Source: Mermis nigrescens
Lineage: Eukaryota; Nematoda; Enoplea; Mermithida; Mermithidae
Direction of reading: 5' to 3'
NCBI GenBank assembly: GCA_036768485.1
Contig: JAVLUZ010000154.1
Span: forward strand, 41,695,646-41,759,645
Length of the DNA: 64,000 nucleotides
Below, in pieces: positions 11,576 to 23,298 of the stretch. Position 1 is the first letter of the stretch. Each line of letters starts with the position of its first letter. The notes beneath the pieces were generated by a model. It did no database searches, had not been told where the DNA came from, and saw only the letters and a list, made by a program, of their open reading frames with translations. The translations under genes and the position numbers were made by a program.

Positions 11576-12994
11576 ACTGCCGAAATTCTCGAAAGGTCAC
11601 AAATTTTCGAATGCAATAAAAAATTCGCTCGGGGCGCCGAAAAAATAGTTTTTAGGTTGTTTTTACGGTAATTACAAAAAGCTGCGGAAAATCGAGAACA
11701 TCTTACAGAACTCTGATATTTGAAACGTTTTCTTAAATATTTTTCAGACAATTTTGTTGCCTTTGAATCTAAATTTGTTTTAAATTTCGGAAAATCAGTA
11801 ATCACTAAGAGCATAATCTTGGAATATCAAAAATTTTGAACAGTAATAACATTGTGATGGGCTGAGCGATTCAGTTTTTCTTGCGAAAATTGCCAAAAAT
11901 TGAGTCATATGGGCAGCAAGTGAAAGATGTTATTTTTATAGATGCAGAAGTACCTATGACCAAACTTCATAATTTGGTCATTAGGACCAATTCAAAATTG
12001 GCACATGTTAAATCGTCAATTGCGAATTGAATTTAATTCTAATGTAATTCTAATGTTAGTACGCATTGCTCCTCTGATTAAATTACGAGGGGACATGAAA
12101 TAAAATATGAGGACAGCACAGCAGCATATAACAATGATTTTGGGTCGATTTAAAATGGTACAGCGTACCTCGACAATACTGCAATAGTGAAACGAACATA
12201 AAGTCACCATGTCATAAATACGCGAAGTATCACCATATCATCTACATAATACAACATGCTGCGGTGTCACTTTTCACTCCGCTTTTGAATTTGAACAAGT
12301 TCAAATGGCAAATCTGGGGTCTAGAAAAAAGAATTTTCCGTAGTTTAAAAACTAAAAATTCATGTTTAAACCTCACCGCATTCCCAATGACTTCGTGTGG
12401 CAATTTTCCGTAAGCTTGAATCTGAAGAAATGGCCGGTAAGAAATTTCCGAATTTATTATGAGGCAAATAAAATAAATTTATTGCGTCTGCTATCGAGAA
12501 AAATATTTAAATAACTGCTTATTCAGAAAACAATGCCTTAGGTGAACAAAACGGAATTGAATAAAATATAAATCTTGAATGTGAAAATGTAAAAAGTACA
12601 TTCACACTATATAAAATTTGCGACAAAGGACATTCAAAAATGGACTTTGTCATATCTTCAACAAATTTTTTCTATTTTACCTGAAAATTGCTTAGGTAAG
12701 TATCTACATCAAAAATATACTTCGACTGGCTGACATCGTTCAGATCTCTTTATATTCAATTACTCGTGCTTTATAGATTTGCAAATCGAAAATTATGCCC
12801 CTACTTCCAACTTTGTGAATGGAGGTAAGACCTCCATCGTTAACAACAAATAGTAAACTAAAATGCGATTCAGATAATGATCAACAAAAGTAGTGAAAAA
12901 TGGTGAGTGTGCTATATGCTTGTTTCTTATTTGTGGGAGAAAGTCGAACTTTGGGTGCAAAATGTGGAAATGCTCTAATGAATTAATAGATGCT
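11576..12994. other. No gene recognised
   Basis: AT-rich sequence. Short minus-strand frames at 11,470-11,814 and 12,016-12,210 lack motifs. Further 3' exons of the PEX19-like gene could lie here on the minus strand, but I could not identify any. Confidence 0.4.
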
Positions 12995-13123
12995 TATGGT
13001 CCGTTTCACATAACCGACGGATTATGATAATTATACATCAAATCAGTGGTGTAATCTCAATCTATCGGCTTATTGTCGGACATAGTTTTAAAATTTGTGC
13101 ACAATTTTGTGTAGCAGACTATA
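12995..13123. mobile_element. MITE-E copy (TATAGTC ends)
   Basis: Begins TATGGTCCGTTTCACA and ends with a complementary GACTATA. This is the same inverted-end pattern as copies at 48,336-48,773 and 51,005-51,174. TA at the borders would suit a Tc1/mariner-like or similar origin, which is inferred. Confidence 0.55.
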
Positions 13124-13243
13124 GTAAATTCCTGTCTTCATAATCTAGCATTACTTTTCCCCATCTGAACGAGAGTCGACAAACTTAGCGAATTCTGTAA
13201 CTTCCTTTTGAGTGCGTTACGCAAAGTAGATTTTTTGATTTAC

Positions 13244-16200
13244 GAGATTTGCATGACGTAGATGGAAAGAATTGTTGGGCGAAAAATCAAAGCTAACAAG
13301 AGCACTTGCTAAGCGCTGCAAATATTCGAGCGGAAAACAGAAGGACGTTTACAATAGTTAAGTTTAGTGCACCTGCTGAGACATCTTTCTTAACATCTAC
13401 ATAGGAGCTTCTTTTTATGCGTTTCACATACGTAAATGCAAATGAATATTTCTAATTGAAATTTTATCCAGTGCAAGCTTACTGATTAGAGCGAAATAAT
13501 TATCAGCTTTCTTAATCTGTTCAAAAGAGCTTCTTCCGTCCACTTTATTCAAATATAATATTCGAATATTTCATTGATTCGCAGTAGGTACTTCATAGCA
13601 TCGTACCTTGCGCAAACAGGCGACCAAACGATTAAATTTCTCGCCTTTGTCTTTAGAATCGACATCTGTCGCAATTTCAAATTCTTTACATATCTCCCGC
13701 ATACAGCTTATTTGCTGCTCATAACCATCTATTTTCGACTTATCCAGCTTATCCCGATTTGCGATAAGCCAAGCTTCGAACTACAAGAATATATTCCTCT
13801 TTGAAGCAAAAGTGGTTACTACTCGGAAGGCTTAGTAATATTTTTTATAAAGGGCATTACGGTCAAACTTGCAACCTAACACTGTATAGAAGCAATTGCA
13901 ACATATTCGCAAATTTATTTCAAACATGAGTTTAAACCGCAAAGCTATGTTATCACACACGGGCGTGAGGGTTTGGAGTTTTACACTCACCCGAATCCGA
14001 AAAACCCAAAAATCGATAAAAGCCTAGAATTAGATTTTTGGCTCTATTTCGGCAACTTTGCCCCATTTGACTCCTGAATTTGGAGGCTGCCCATGTATAG
14101 ATGTTACCACAGTTCGCTCCATATCAAACAGCCCTTTTTCAGGAAATCCAGGAATACAAGCAAATAGGGTCAATATGGATTAAATATCGAGATAAAACTC
14201 GTAAGACACCTGTTGGATCAGGAGGCAACAAGACAACTTCGTTATGCATAAAAGCATAAAATCTTTTGTTACCGATCGAAGTTTATCTGACTAAGTAAAT
14301 ATCGAAAACAGGCATACTGTGAAAGACTCGCTTATAATCACCTATTAAGGTAGGGAAGTAAAATCGCCCGGGGACCGGAGATCCCTATTTATAATATTTT
14401 TATAAATTATTATAATCCATAGTTCATGATCACTCAGAACTCTTAGGCAGAAAATGTTTCATTTGCATCAATTTTACGCATCCATTTTGACAGAAAATTT
14501 TCCATTAATTATGGAAGTCTAGTAGACCAGATTCACAGCATAATCGATTTAAAGAGGGAAGGTCAGCCGATCTGGGGTCGGAGTCGGGTCTAAAATTGAG
14601 CTTTTTTGGGCCATAATGTCTTCAAAAACTGGTATGAATGCTCAAGTAGCATTAAAATTGGTACCTACGCAATTAAACATTTTCTGATCAATTTCGAGCG
14701 CTTTTAAAGAAAATTTTAAATTTTAATTCATTTTTGGCCTACCTCTTGTCACATTTTCACAACAAGATTTTCCATTTTTCTATTCTATGGGGTTGTAACA
14801 CCAACCCCCATCTACGCGTCTGATCTATCCCATTCAAAAATCCTGGCTCCACGTGCACGTCTGATGCCGAGTTGACCTACTGCGTGAAGCACTAAAGGGA
14901 TCGGGTGCTACTGTAATAACGTTATCCGGTTTTCGAGTGACGCCACGCACCACATTAAGAAAAGCAAGCTCAAGTACCAGTACACATAACATTCTAGAGT
15001 AAATTATTATTCAATAATGTTGATTTAAAAAATTTTTCTTAGAATTTCTGCTTTATTCGAGCAAGGACCGGTAACAATACGTGCAGAGTATGGCCGATCT
15101 GGTGGAACTTAAAAATTGAGCTTTTCTGGAGCCAAAATGACCTTAAAAACTGATCTACAATATACAATAGCCTTGAAACTACGTTATTCCACTGTTTCTG
15201 GTCATTTTCAAGCACTTTAGAGAAAAATTTCAATTTTCGTTTATTTTTGACCTTTATTTTGCCTAATTTTCCGCACAAAATTTTCCATTTTCTCACTCTG
15301 GGGTTTACCCCCAGCCCCAAGCGCATGTCTGCCAGTAACTGCTTTCTATAAATCATTCTGATTCAGTAGCGTTGCGATTTGCGACAGTCGCGAGCTGATT
15401 GGCTCCAGTCACCCCATGGAACCTTATTCTAGCAATAAAAGACAAACGAAGGTTAAATGAGGAAAAATTTGAGCAGCCCTCACCAGTGTTAAATCTGATG
15501 TCAACAAAAATTATCAGAACACTGCTCTTCATCTTCAATATAGCCAGGTTGTTCATGACATGATAAAAGTGACAGAGAATGGGTGACATTTGAGTCTTAG
15601 CAATCGGTTTCCGCAATCAATTTAGTTTCGTTTCGAAAACAATAGACTTTTCTATGAACAAAAAACATATTTTAACTAATAGTGAATTTTCAAAGCACAA
15701 GGTTTTAGGAAGTAGAGTGGCCAAATTCCAGTTGCCCTTTATTCTCGTATTCTGTTTTGGCGAAAAATTCCATCATCAATTTTTAATTAACTGTGAACTC
15801 TGACGACAAATTTTCCCGCATTTCACGGTGAATCTTCTCACGATATACTTTCCGTGATGAATTTTCCATGCACCTGTTTGATGGAGTGTTGAGAAATATA
15901 TTCTCGGGTAAATCACAGAGAACTTAAGTCGACTCACTTTATCAAGTATGATTGTAACGGCTGAATATAGAAAACTGTCCTTAGTCAATTGACTTTCAAC
16001 TATGCTTCTCGTAAGCGGATCAATTTCGCTCATTATTGCCGCTCGTTGGTTTTCAGTTAAGCTATCCTGAAAATTTTTCATACGTAAGATACAATCACCG
16101 CTATTTAATCAGAAGTCGTTCACAATCAAAAGTCGTTCACTTCGACTAGCCTCGTCAGTCAGATATAAAATCAGACTGGCCTTCATGGAAAGATTAATGG

Positions 16201-17761
16201 CAAGGAAGCAACTATGTTTTCAAGTGATATTAGACTCACAAAAGAGTGCTGAAACAGTCATCGGTCTATCAGTAAATTGTAAAAGTATTCAGCTGTCGAT
16301 CGTTTCAAGACATCACCAGAAAATTCTGAAAATTCGGCAAAATTTACATCAGGCTCTTGCACTTTCGACTCATTAAAATCTTTTCCCGTCATATGCAACG
16401 TTTTTTCAATTGCATTTAAACCCAGTCACCTCAAAGATTAGTCGCGCACGTATTTTTAGCACAAGCTTGCATAAATCATTCGTTTCTCTTATATTGACTC
16501 ATTCTTTACGCTTACAAAACACCAAATGAATTTATTGGCTCAAAACGTGATTTGCAAGGCCTGCGTGAATGTTGAATAATGAATCAAAATTTCATTTTTT
16601 CGATACTTTAATCACTATGGCATTTTTGCTCGATTAACTTGCCTCAATTATTTGCGTGTACATCACGGCATATTCTGTGAAACTGAGAGTAGTTTGAGCT
16701 AATTCGACAATTTTTTCGCTTGTTCCAGGGAAAAAGTCAGTCGGCAATGGAGGAAAAATCGGCATCTTTGCTGTGGTTCCAACCGAATCACATTTGTCCG
16801 CTGAAATTTACGTTAACAAGCTATGAAGCAAACTTCGTGGTCAATTACAAAGATTTGTTTTGGACAGTTGAATTTAGTAAAATAATTTAGCCTAATCAGA
16901 AGTTAAATGAATAATGAAGTTCTCAGCAAGTTGAACGAACATGAGCTGATGAGGGTTTAACAAAATTATTGGCTGGAAAGTCAGAAATCGTACACGGAAA
17001 CTTTTTGAAGAGTCATGAAAGGCGCTTCAATAAAATTCGTACTAGATAACTTGTGCTGCTGCATGAAAGGTATTTGAAACGCTTTGGTGATAACTGCGAT
17101 CAATTCGGTCACATCAGGAACGGATCCAGCGTCAGATATCTCAATTGAAGGAATTCGTAACTGAAAGCGATGCTAATTCCAACGTTGCAATATGTGATTA
17201 TGAACAGAAATAAAAAGTTGAATTAACGTGAAATACGATAAAACAAAGTCGCGGAATTGATTTCGCAACGTGAAAAATGCTTTCTCATATAATACAATTT
17301 TAGCGTCTACACATGACGTCGACCATGACAAGGCCAGAAGGACGGGATTTCGAAGCTTCTCATGCGTCCAAAATTATGAACAAAATTATATCAGGGCAAA
17401 GAACGTCTTTTTCAACGTTTCTCAAGTTTTTTATCTGATATCAAAGTAATAAAGAATGGGAAATTTTCAAAAAAAATTCTAATAGTAAATACGATTTTGC
17501 GTGGGTCAAGCAGGTTTCAAAGATCGGACTAAACCATACATGCCCATGAATACCTTCGACAGACTTGAAGACACGTATACATAAATGATGCAGAAAGCAT
17601 GTATTGTATATTTAGATTATGTAGGTAAATTTTTCAGCTTCGGCGAACTTGCCATGGCGTGAGAAACCATTTATGTAGCTAATGAGAGAAGTACTTTGCA
17701 TCGCTTACCGATGGAGTATGTGTCACTTTATCGGGTTCGCCATCAATTTGTCTTGTCAATT
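13244..17761 (-). CDS. Multi-exon gene with a PEX19-like C-terminal region
   Basis: Phase-compatible minus-strand exons are 17,761-17,709, 17,160-17,043, 16,800-16,643 (GC donor), 16,066-15,938, 13,780-13,607 and perhaps 13,315-13,244. All have AG acceptors and reading frames open throughout. Exons 16,066-15,938 and 13,780-13,607 join in phase 0 and resemble the C-terminal domain of PEX19, the cytosolic receptor and chaperone for peroxisomal membrane proteins. Visible blocks are an LTKDSFLY segment (LLSKDVLYPSL in other PEX19), FEAWLIANRDKL (PEWLQSHRESL-type) and YEQQISCMREICKEFE ending before a DS..K..KF segment. The three upstream exons have no similarity I recognise, the start codon was not found, and the last exon does not match the usual PEX19 C-terminus. 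I am fairly sure of PEX19 homology for the two core exons and less sure that all six belong to one transcript. Confidence 0.6.
13957..14098 (+). mobile_element. Short MITE-A-like derivative
   Basis: Ends resemble MITE-A (CACACGGGCGTGAGG at the left, GCTGCCCATGTAT at the right) but the interior is different and shorter. It lies in the intron between the two PEX19-like core exons. The flanking duplication is imperfect. Confidence 0.4.
14561..14795 (+). repeat. Dispersed repeat D copy
   Basis: Same order of segments as the copy at 8622-8848: CCGATCTGGGGTC, a TTTTTTGGGCCATAATG segment, and CCATTTTTCTATTC at the end. Intronic to the PEX19-like gene. Confidence 0.6.
15083..15331 (+). repeat. Dispersed repeat D copy
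   Basis: GGCCGATCTGGTGG at the left and CCATTTTCTCACTCTGGGG at the right. Intronic to the PEX19-like gene. Confidence 0.6.
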
Positions 17762-17803
17762 CTACAAACAAACACATAATTTCTAAACAGTAAGGATTAT
17801 AGA

Positions 17804-18045
17804 TGTTCAGCATGTCCGATCTGGGAAGGTCATTGGATCAGGGATTCTTAAATTGTTATTTTTTAAGCCAAAGTGACTTCAATAGCTGGTATAAATGCTT
17901 TAACAGCGCTAAACTACGCTATTTTATTGTTTTTAATCAATTTTAAGCATTTTTAAATTAAATTTCAAATTTTCATTCATCTATGGCCTTCATTATGCCT
18001 CACTTTCCCCACAAAATGTTCCAATTTTCCATTCTAGCCCTCCGT
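17804..18045 (+). repeat. Dispersed repeat D copy
   Basis: Begins CAGCATGTCCGATCTGGG and ends CCAATTTTCCATTCTAG. The left edge is nearly the same as the partial copy that closes the window at 63,960-64,000. Confidence 0.6.
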
Positions 18046-21000
18046 TTACTATCATGTTTTTGCAGTCGAAGCACGCCATGGCGTAAACTCCTAGTGCATA
18101 TTAAGCTATGCCTTCCTGACAGCTATTACTTTCATTTAGTGCAATTTTTTATGCTCTTTTCGGATATGTATGTTATCTTGTATGAAAATTATTTTTGAAA
18201 GAGGTATAATTAAAAAACCATCACAATGCATAAGAATAGGCACCTGTTGGACATTATGCAAAAACAAGAAAAAGTAGATTTCTGTTGTGTTAAGCACATC
18301 CAGGGGATGCATTTAAAGAGCTGGAAAGGAATAAACCACTAAATTTTCTTATCAGAACCTTATTTTCCCATCTTGAGTTTTTGTGATATCACTGTAAGGC
18401 CTAAAAATTCCTATTTATTACTACTCTATAACTCCTCTTCGAGCTAAACCATTAAAAACGATGTGACTGAAGCCAAAACGAGGCTGGGCAAAGTTTTCGA
18501 CACATGGATAAGGTAGAACAGGAAAAAATGCCACGAAAGTGATTAATTGTGCCTCCGGCATATGAAACGGTAAACGGAGGGCTAGAGGCCCAAACCCTCC
18601 CAAATCCCCTCTTTCCCATGTGCATGTAAGGACCGCTGCGCAAAAGGCAATTATCGCATTTTAAGCCCAAGATGCAGAACAAGATACACCCGATCATTTT
18701 CTGTTACAATTGGCTAATTATTTTTAGGAGACTTATTTTTTTGCTCCCTCAGAGTCTTCAAGAGCCTTTAAATTTGAAGATCAGAATCGTATTTTGAAAA
18801 TCAAGATTGCATAGAAGCAGACGACAACGCCGGATAAAAGTTTAAATAAAAATGTTAAAAGAATGAACTAACTATTCAAAGACGTTGAAGTCTCTTGGGC
18901 AATTTGTTTATTTCTCATATTTTCGATGTTCGATTTGTCCTCTTCTGACATTGAATCAGAATTTGGCTTGACAGTGAGAAATAGATATGAGCTTTCAGAC
19001 GCTGAAAGTGACTCGGACCACACCAACACAGTCCGACCGCTCTCGACCTGAGTTTTTTAAAATAATGAAGGACCGATTCGAATTTCAATTTAAAGTAATC
19101 TGTGAAATAAAATTATTTACTTTTATTTAAACCATCGTAAAATGTTTATACGTTACTGAATTTAGATAGGCACCGTATTGCAAGGCAAAATTATGAAATG
19201 TTAGCAACGAACTATTGTTTTGTAACCATGCGGTTTTCTTCTAGCTTTTTTGTCGACATGAGCCGATAGGGTATGGTAAATACAGTTCAATTTAACGCGA
19301 TTGCGGAGTGATGTTGGTTTAAAACACCTGAAAATCAAGTGAAGCGTTCGAGCTTTATTTCACAAGAACTGTTGCGCTAAAAAAGCGACTTTCGGCTTTG
19401 TAGCTAAAATTTATTTCTAAATTCTATTTCAGGAAACCTGGATCAAAATTTTTGCATCAATGTAAAGCAATGACGAAAGTGGTTTAACCTATTTCCAAGG
19501 GGTACCTTAACGCCTGTGCACCCTCACAGTTATAACGGAATACCACATCTAGAAGGTGCGATTTTTATAGAAAATAGTTAATTTAAAAACTAGATGGAGC
19601 TTTCTTATGCTAACACTCAAATCGAGTTTGTAATCAGCGTGTAAAGTTTAGGCGAAACGATACACCACATAGCGATTTTTGGTGTTTTTTTCGGCAGCAT
19701 CTGCATAACTCTGTGTAAATGTCTCATGCAATTTAATAGTATACAATTGTAGAGGATAGAATTCCCGAGATTTATATTTTTTTAATTTCGCATTAGTTTT
19801 TGAGCGGTATAAAGAGTGTAAAAATCAGCGGGTGTAAAGACAGATTTTGGTTGCATTTTTGCCTTTTTGATGTCTGCCAATGACTCCGGTCATGAGTTCC
19901 AAGACATTTTTGTGGTAGAAATGTACTACGGCTTAAGGGCTTCTTTGTGCCTACCAGCAACCTTTTTTACACTCAATACGGAGTTAGATCTATGGGTTTA
20001 AACTTAACACACTAGTCGATAGTGGAAAACACAGGTTTTGTATAAGATTTCTCCGCCAACTTCTTCGCTTATAAGTCGGGATAAATTTAATCAAATAGAA
20101 ATAAAGTATCTTCTAAGGGCTACACATTGTATCAAACCTTGTTTTTAAAACGCAATATTGACTGATTTATGGGGGTGTAAAAATCGAAATCAGGGGAGTA
20201 AAATAGGCGAAAAAAATATTTTTTACTATTTTGATTGGTAAATATCTCAAATATTTTGCGGAACAGAAGTTTACCATATACAAACGTACTATGATTCAAA
20301 GGCTACAAATTGAACTAAACCGAATTTCTTTACTTTCAATGAGGAGTTAGGTCCAGATTTTTAAAGTTTACAATGTGGTGGATGGTGGAAAACCAGCAAT
20401 CAAACGTGATACGCCAGTTAGGTGCGTTTGTTTACACTCAACAGTGGTGTGAAGTGGTTTACAAATAATATTTATTTATCTTCAGGCCATTGTGGAAACT
20501 TAATCTTTCCATAAATGTTGCTCGTAATATCAAGGATGTATCAGAATTACGAATCCGACTAAAATCTTCTTTACACTCTGTGGTTATGTAAAGTTTACAC
20601 TGCAAATTGAATTTAGTTCTAGAGCCTTGCTAATGCTTTTTTAAATCTTCTACGTAACGTCAGAATTACGAATCCGACTGTTAGTGTTCTCTATACCCAG
20701 TAGTTGTGTAAATTTTGCACTATTAATTCATTGTTAATGTGTAGTTCACACCACAAATTTATTTTACTCCCAGAACGTTGCAAAACGTAAATAGTTTTTC
20801 AAAATATGTTTCGTAAGGTCAAGATTACGAAACTGACTGTATGTTTTCTTTACACCCTGTATTTATGTAAAGTTTACACTGAAAATTGAATTTAGTTTCA
20901 GAGCGTTGCAGAAGCTTAATTTTTTCAAAATGTTCTATCTGATGTCAGGATTACGAATCTGAACGTAAATGCTCTTTACACATAATGTAGGCTTTATGCT

Positions 21001-21046
21001 GAAAACCTTTGATCTGATTTAATAAGGTAAGAATTATCATTATTGT
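18046..21046. other. No confident gene; diverged repeats flanking the Polinton
   Basis: From about 19,500 to 21,040 the sequence repeats motifs such as GTAAAGTTTACACTG and ATTACGAATCTGAC several times. The same motifs recur at 52.4-53.2 kb. A short plus-strand frame at 18,928-19,051 (41 codons, serine- and acid-rich) is the only protein-like tract and is unassigned. This is the left flank of the Polinton insertion. Confidence 0.5.
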
Positions 21047-21052
21047 AACATG

Positions 21053-21500
21053 AGTAGTTATCCGTGTCACCCTGGCACCAATGCTATAACATAGCCCATG
21101 CTTAAGCATAGGCGGGCGGGCCCAAACGTGCTCCCTGGGGTGGGGTCAGGGAGCAATGGTTAAGGATAGGCAATGATGAAGGATAGGCGTGTGTCCCTAA
21201 GCCTGAGGGGAGGGGGCCTGGGGCGTGCCCATGGGGGTTTCCCGGGAAACTGAAAAATTATTGATTTTTCAGGGCAAAGGTAGCCTAGGGGATGGTGCCC
21301 CAAAAGCCTGGGGGTAATAGCCTAAGCGATTTTGCGGAGGTGGTCTAAAGGTCGCCTAGGCCTACTAGTATGAGGGGAGGTGGCACAAGAAGAGCAGTCC
21401 TACAGGGGGTTTCCCGGGAAACTTTGGTTATTGATTGATTTTATCGATTTTTTAGTAAGTCAAGAACCAGCGGTCGGATCGGGCTCAAATCTGACTGAGA
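21053..21500. repeat. Left terminal inverted repeat of the Polinton
   Basis: Pairs with 30,765-31,201 in inverted orientation. The outer 140 bp are almost identical and the inner part is diverged but alignable to a GGTCGGATCGGGCTCAAAT block (about 21,478-21,496). It holds two GTTTCCCGGGAAAC palindromes (21,237-21,250 and 21,409-21,422) and an ATGCTTAAGCAT palindrome (21,098-21,109). Confidence 0.9.
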
Positions 21501-21640
21501 GGTGGAACAGAGGGGCTAATTATTGATTGGTTTTTAGTCGTTTATGAAGTTTTTTAAACGCATCTGTTAACAAGCCCTCCTGAAAAAACAGCTGCTTTTA
21601 AGCAGTCTTTTAAGCTTTTAAGCTCGAAATTTTCGAATTT

Positions 21641-22439
21641 TTATGCGCGTACTGGCATTTTTGTAATTAAATCGAAATGATCATAAGCTGCGTGTAAATT
21701 AATAACCTTATCAGCTTTAGGTCCTTCGAAAAATATAACATTGCCTGAGTATACTATGATCTGGTAGTCAGGCGCTAGTACATTTTGAATTTTTGCTACA
21801 GCATCTATACCATATATTTCTTCGTTAGTGCTAAGGTTAGCCTTACGCATTCAGCTCTAATGCTAGCTGTTTTTGCAGAGTACATCGACTGTTTTCACCT
21901 TTCCTAACGGTATCCCATTTAGAGTCATTGTCAAGCTTTGCGATTCCTGTTACAACAGCTCGGGGTAGTGATAAATTATCATTTGATGCAATTTTAATGT
22001 ATTTTCCTCCATTTTTGCAAAATGTCCTAACATCTGAAGGAAATGTACTCAAACCTGTACCCCACTGGGGCTTTTTATCAACAACAACTACCCGGAATGT
22101 CATACATTCATCAAAGCAAAACTCCTTTTTAGATTGCGCAACATTTTCCATAATACTCAAAACCTTGTCAGCATTCAAATATTGACGCTGAGTGAATGGG
22201 ACTATTACACGCTCATATAAACTTGGGTGCCTAATTTCAATGCCTACCATACAGTCTGCAGGGTAGTCACGTAACATTTTTTTGATAACATCTTCAAAAA
22301 TTGGCTCAAAGACCTCAATTATATTAGGGCACTCATAAATGTTTCGAAACTTCAACAGAAACGTTTTTGCAGTAGATTTAAACCTGCGAACAGAAATGGG
22401 TGGAAGTTCACCTACTTCATAATATCGATTTAAATCCAT
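21641..22439 (-). pseudogene. Polinton DNA polymerase B, N-terminal fragment only
   Basis: Two overlapping minus-strand frames (22,439-21,843 and 21,850-21,641), separated by a one-base frame change near 21,845, together cover about 265 residues. They resemble the N-terminal region of Polinton protein-primed polymerase B: an FEPIFEDVIKKM helix, LNADKVLSIMENV, a block ending IKIASNDNLSLPRAVV, then IVYSG and AYDHFDLITKMP. The zinc-binding block that normally follows, the 3'-5' exonuclease and the palm (DTDS-type) domains are absent; the frame ends 140 bp from the inverted repeat. It has its own TATA box 38 bp upstream (22,477-22,486). This copy cannot synthesise DNA. Whether the retained part keeps a terminal-protein-like role is speculation. 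Confidence 0.8.
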
Positions 22440-22476
22440 GATTAAATAGAACTTTACCTAAGTCAAAATGTATTCT

Positions 22477-22501
22477 TATTTATAGACAAAACCTATAAAT
22501 A
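22477..22501. promoter_or_regulatory. Divergent pair of TATA promoters
   Basis: TCTATAAATA on the minus strand (22,477-22,486), 38 bp from the polymerase start, and CCTATAAATA on the plus strand (22,492-22,501), 52 bp before the Cys-rich gene. The two boxes are only 5 bp apart and drive opposite directions. Confidence 0.8.
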
Positions 22502-22552
22502 CTAGCAGTGTTTTACTGCTTTAACTTGGGATTTTCTGGTACTTTAAAAAAA

Positions 22553-22882
22553 ATGGAAGAATTGAGAGAAATCAAAAAATTGCCGTTCACCGAAGGAGAA
22601 AATAAGCCCTATGGGAGGTCGATTAGACCGCCTATAGAGCTATGTGGTAGAAATCTGGAGCGCCCCATGTTCCCCCTGATGATTCACCTCTGCTACTTTT
22701 GTCAGAAAAATAGTTCTGAAAGGGATTTTTTCGAAACAAATGCAGGCAGGTGGTACTTCAATATACAAATGTGCCCCAGGTGCTGCGAATTCAATAGGGC
22801 CATGCAAGAAGCAGGGCAGCGAGTGCTGAAGCGCTACACCGAGCAGCAGGCCGAGGCGGAAAAGGCCAAGGCTGCTTACTAA
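22553..22882 (+). CDS. Small Cys-rich (zinc-ribbon-like) Polinton protein
   Basis: 109 residues from ATG 22,553. An upstream in-frame extension to 22,508 starts at GTG and is unlikely in a eukaryote. The middle holds CYFC (residues 47-50) and CPRCC (74-78), a CX2C-X23-CX2C spacing that suits a zinc ribbon or treble clef. The N-terminus is charged and Pro-rich, and the C-terminus is a Gln/Glu/Ala-rich probable helix. A TATA box lies upstream (22,492-22,501), and the next gene's box starts 3 bp after the stop codon. I do not recognise the family; a nucleic-acid-binding or transcription role is only a guess from the fold and the TBP nearby. Confidence 0.65.
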   Translation: MEELREIKKLPFTEGENKPYGRSIRPPIELCGRNLERPMFPLMIHLCYFCQKNSSERDFFETNAGRWYFNIQMCPRCCEFNRAMQEAGQRVLKRYTEQQAEAEKAKAAY

Positions 22883-22885
22883 AAG

Positions 22886-22895
22886 TCTATAAATA
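22886..22895 (+). promoter_or_regulatory. TATA promoter of paralogue A
   Basis: Exact TCTATAAATA, 42 bp from the end of the box to ATG 22,938. Confidence 0.8.
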
Positions 22896-22937
22896 AGGGC
22901 GCGCGCCAGGTATATTTTATATGTTAAAGCAACTACC

Positions 22938-23264
22938 ATGTCTTCTCCTGGCGAACTAGCGTATCATCATTTTGTTCAAAGGCTCGTTGAAAAAGCAAAC
23001 AACCGCTACTTGAGCGTCAGAAATGTTCAAAACATAGGCTCGTGTTTCTGGGGATTCATGAGCGAAGAGTTTAAACGAGAGCAACGCGAAAGTGATAAAC
23101 GCAACGCGTTCTGGGTCTTTGCGCAAAGTATAAAGCAAACGATTCTGAATAAAGATATTGATGCTATATGTAGTCTATGGTCGTCGTTCGACATAAATGG
23201 AAAAAACATGTGGGAGAATTTGTACGAAAACTGTATCGCTTATCATGTAAATCGTGTGTTGTAA
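22938..23264 (+). CDS. ALGxYFWP-family protein, paralogue A (unknown function)
   Basis: 108 residues. It is the most diverged of three paralogues in this element (others at 24,397-24,714 and 30,371-30,685). Shared pattern: an N-terminal HH/NH..(V/L).RL helix, an IGSCFWGFMS block where the others have ALG(A/S)YFWP, then a D-xx-A-xx-F helix (SDKRNAFWVFAQSIK), an LW-xx-F motif (SLWSSF), K..W.NLYE and a C-terminal His-containing helix. Nearly all predicted helix, with no signal peptide, membrane segment or Cys cluster. It has its own TATA box. I do not recognise any outside family. Confidence 0.7.
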   Translation: MSSPGELAYHHFVQRLVEKANNRYLSVRNVQNIGSCFWGFMSEEFKREQRESDKRNAFWVFAQSIKQTILNKDIDAICSLWSSFDINGKNMWENLYENCIAYHVNRVL

Positions 23265-23266
23265 TG

Positions 23267-23276
23267 TTAATAAATA
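23267..23276 (+). promoter_or_regulatory. Degenerate TATA-like box before integrase
   Basis: TTAATAAATA, 22 bp before ATG 23,299. It departs from the TCTATAAATA consensus and could equally be part of an AATAAA-type 3' end of paralogue A. Confidence 0.3.
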
Positions 23277-23298
23277 AATAAAAAAGAAAAAAACGGAA

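Noticed and set aside
21843..21850. Programmed frameshift joining the two polymerase fragments
   Set aside because: No slippery heptamer or downstream structure is evident, and the gene is truncated anyway; ordinary decay is simpler.
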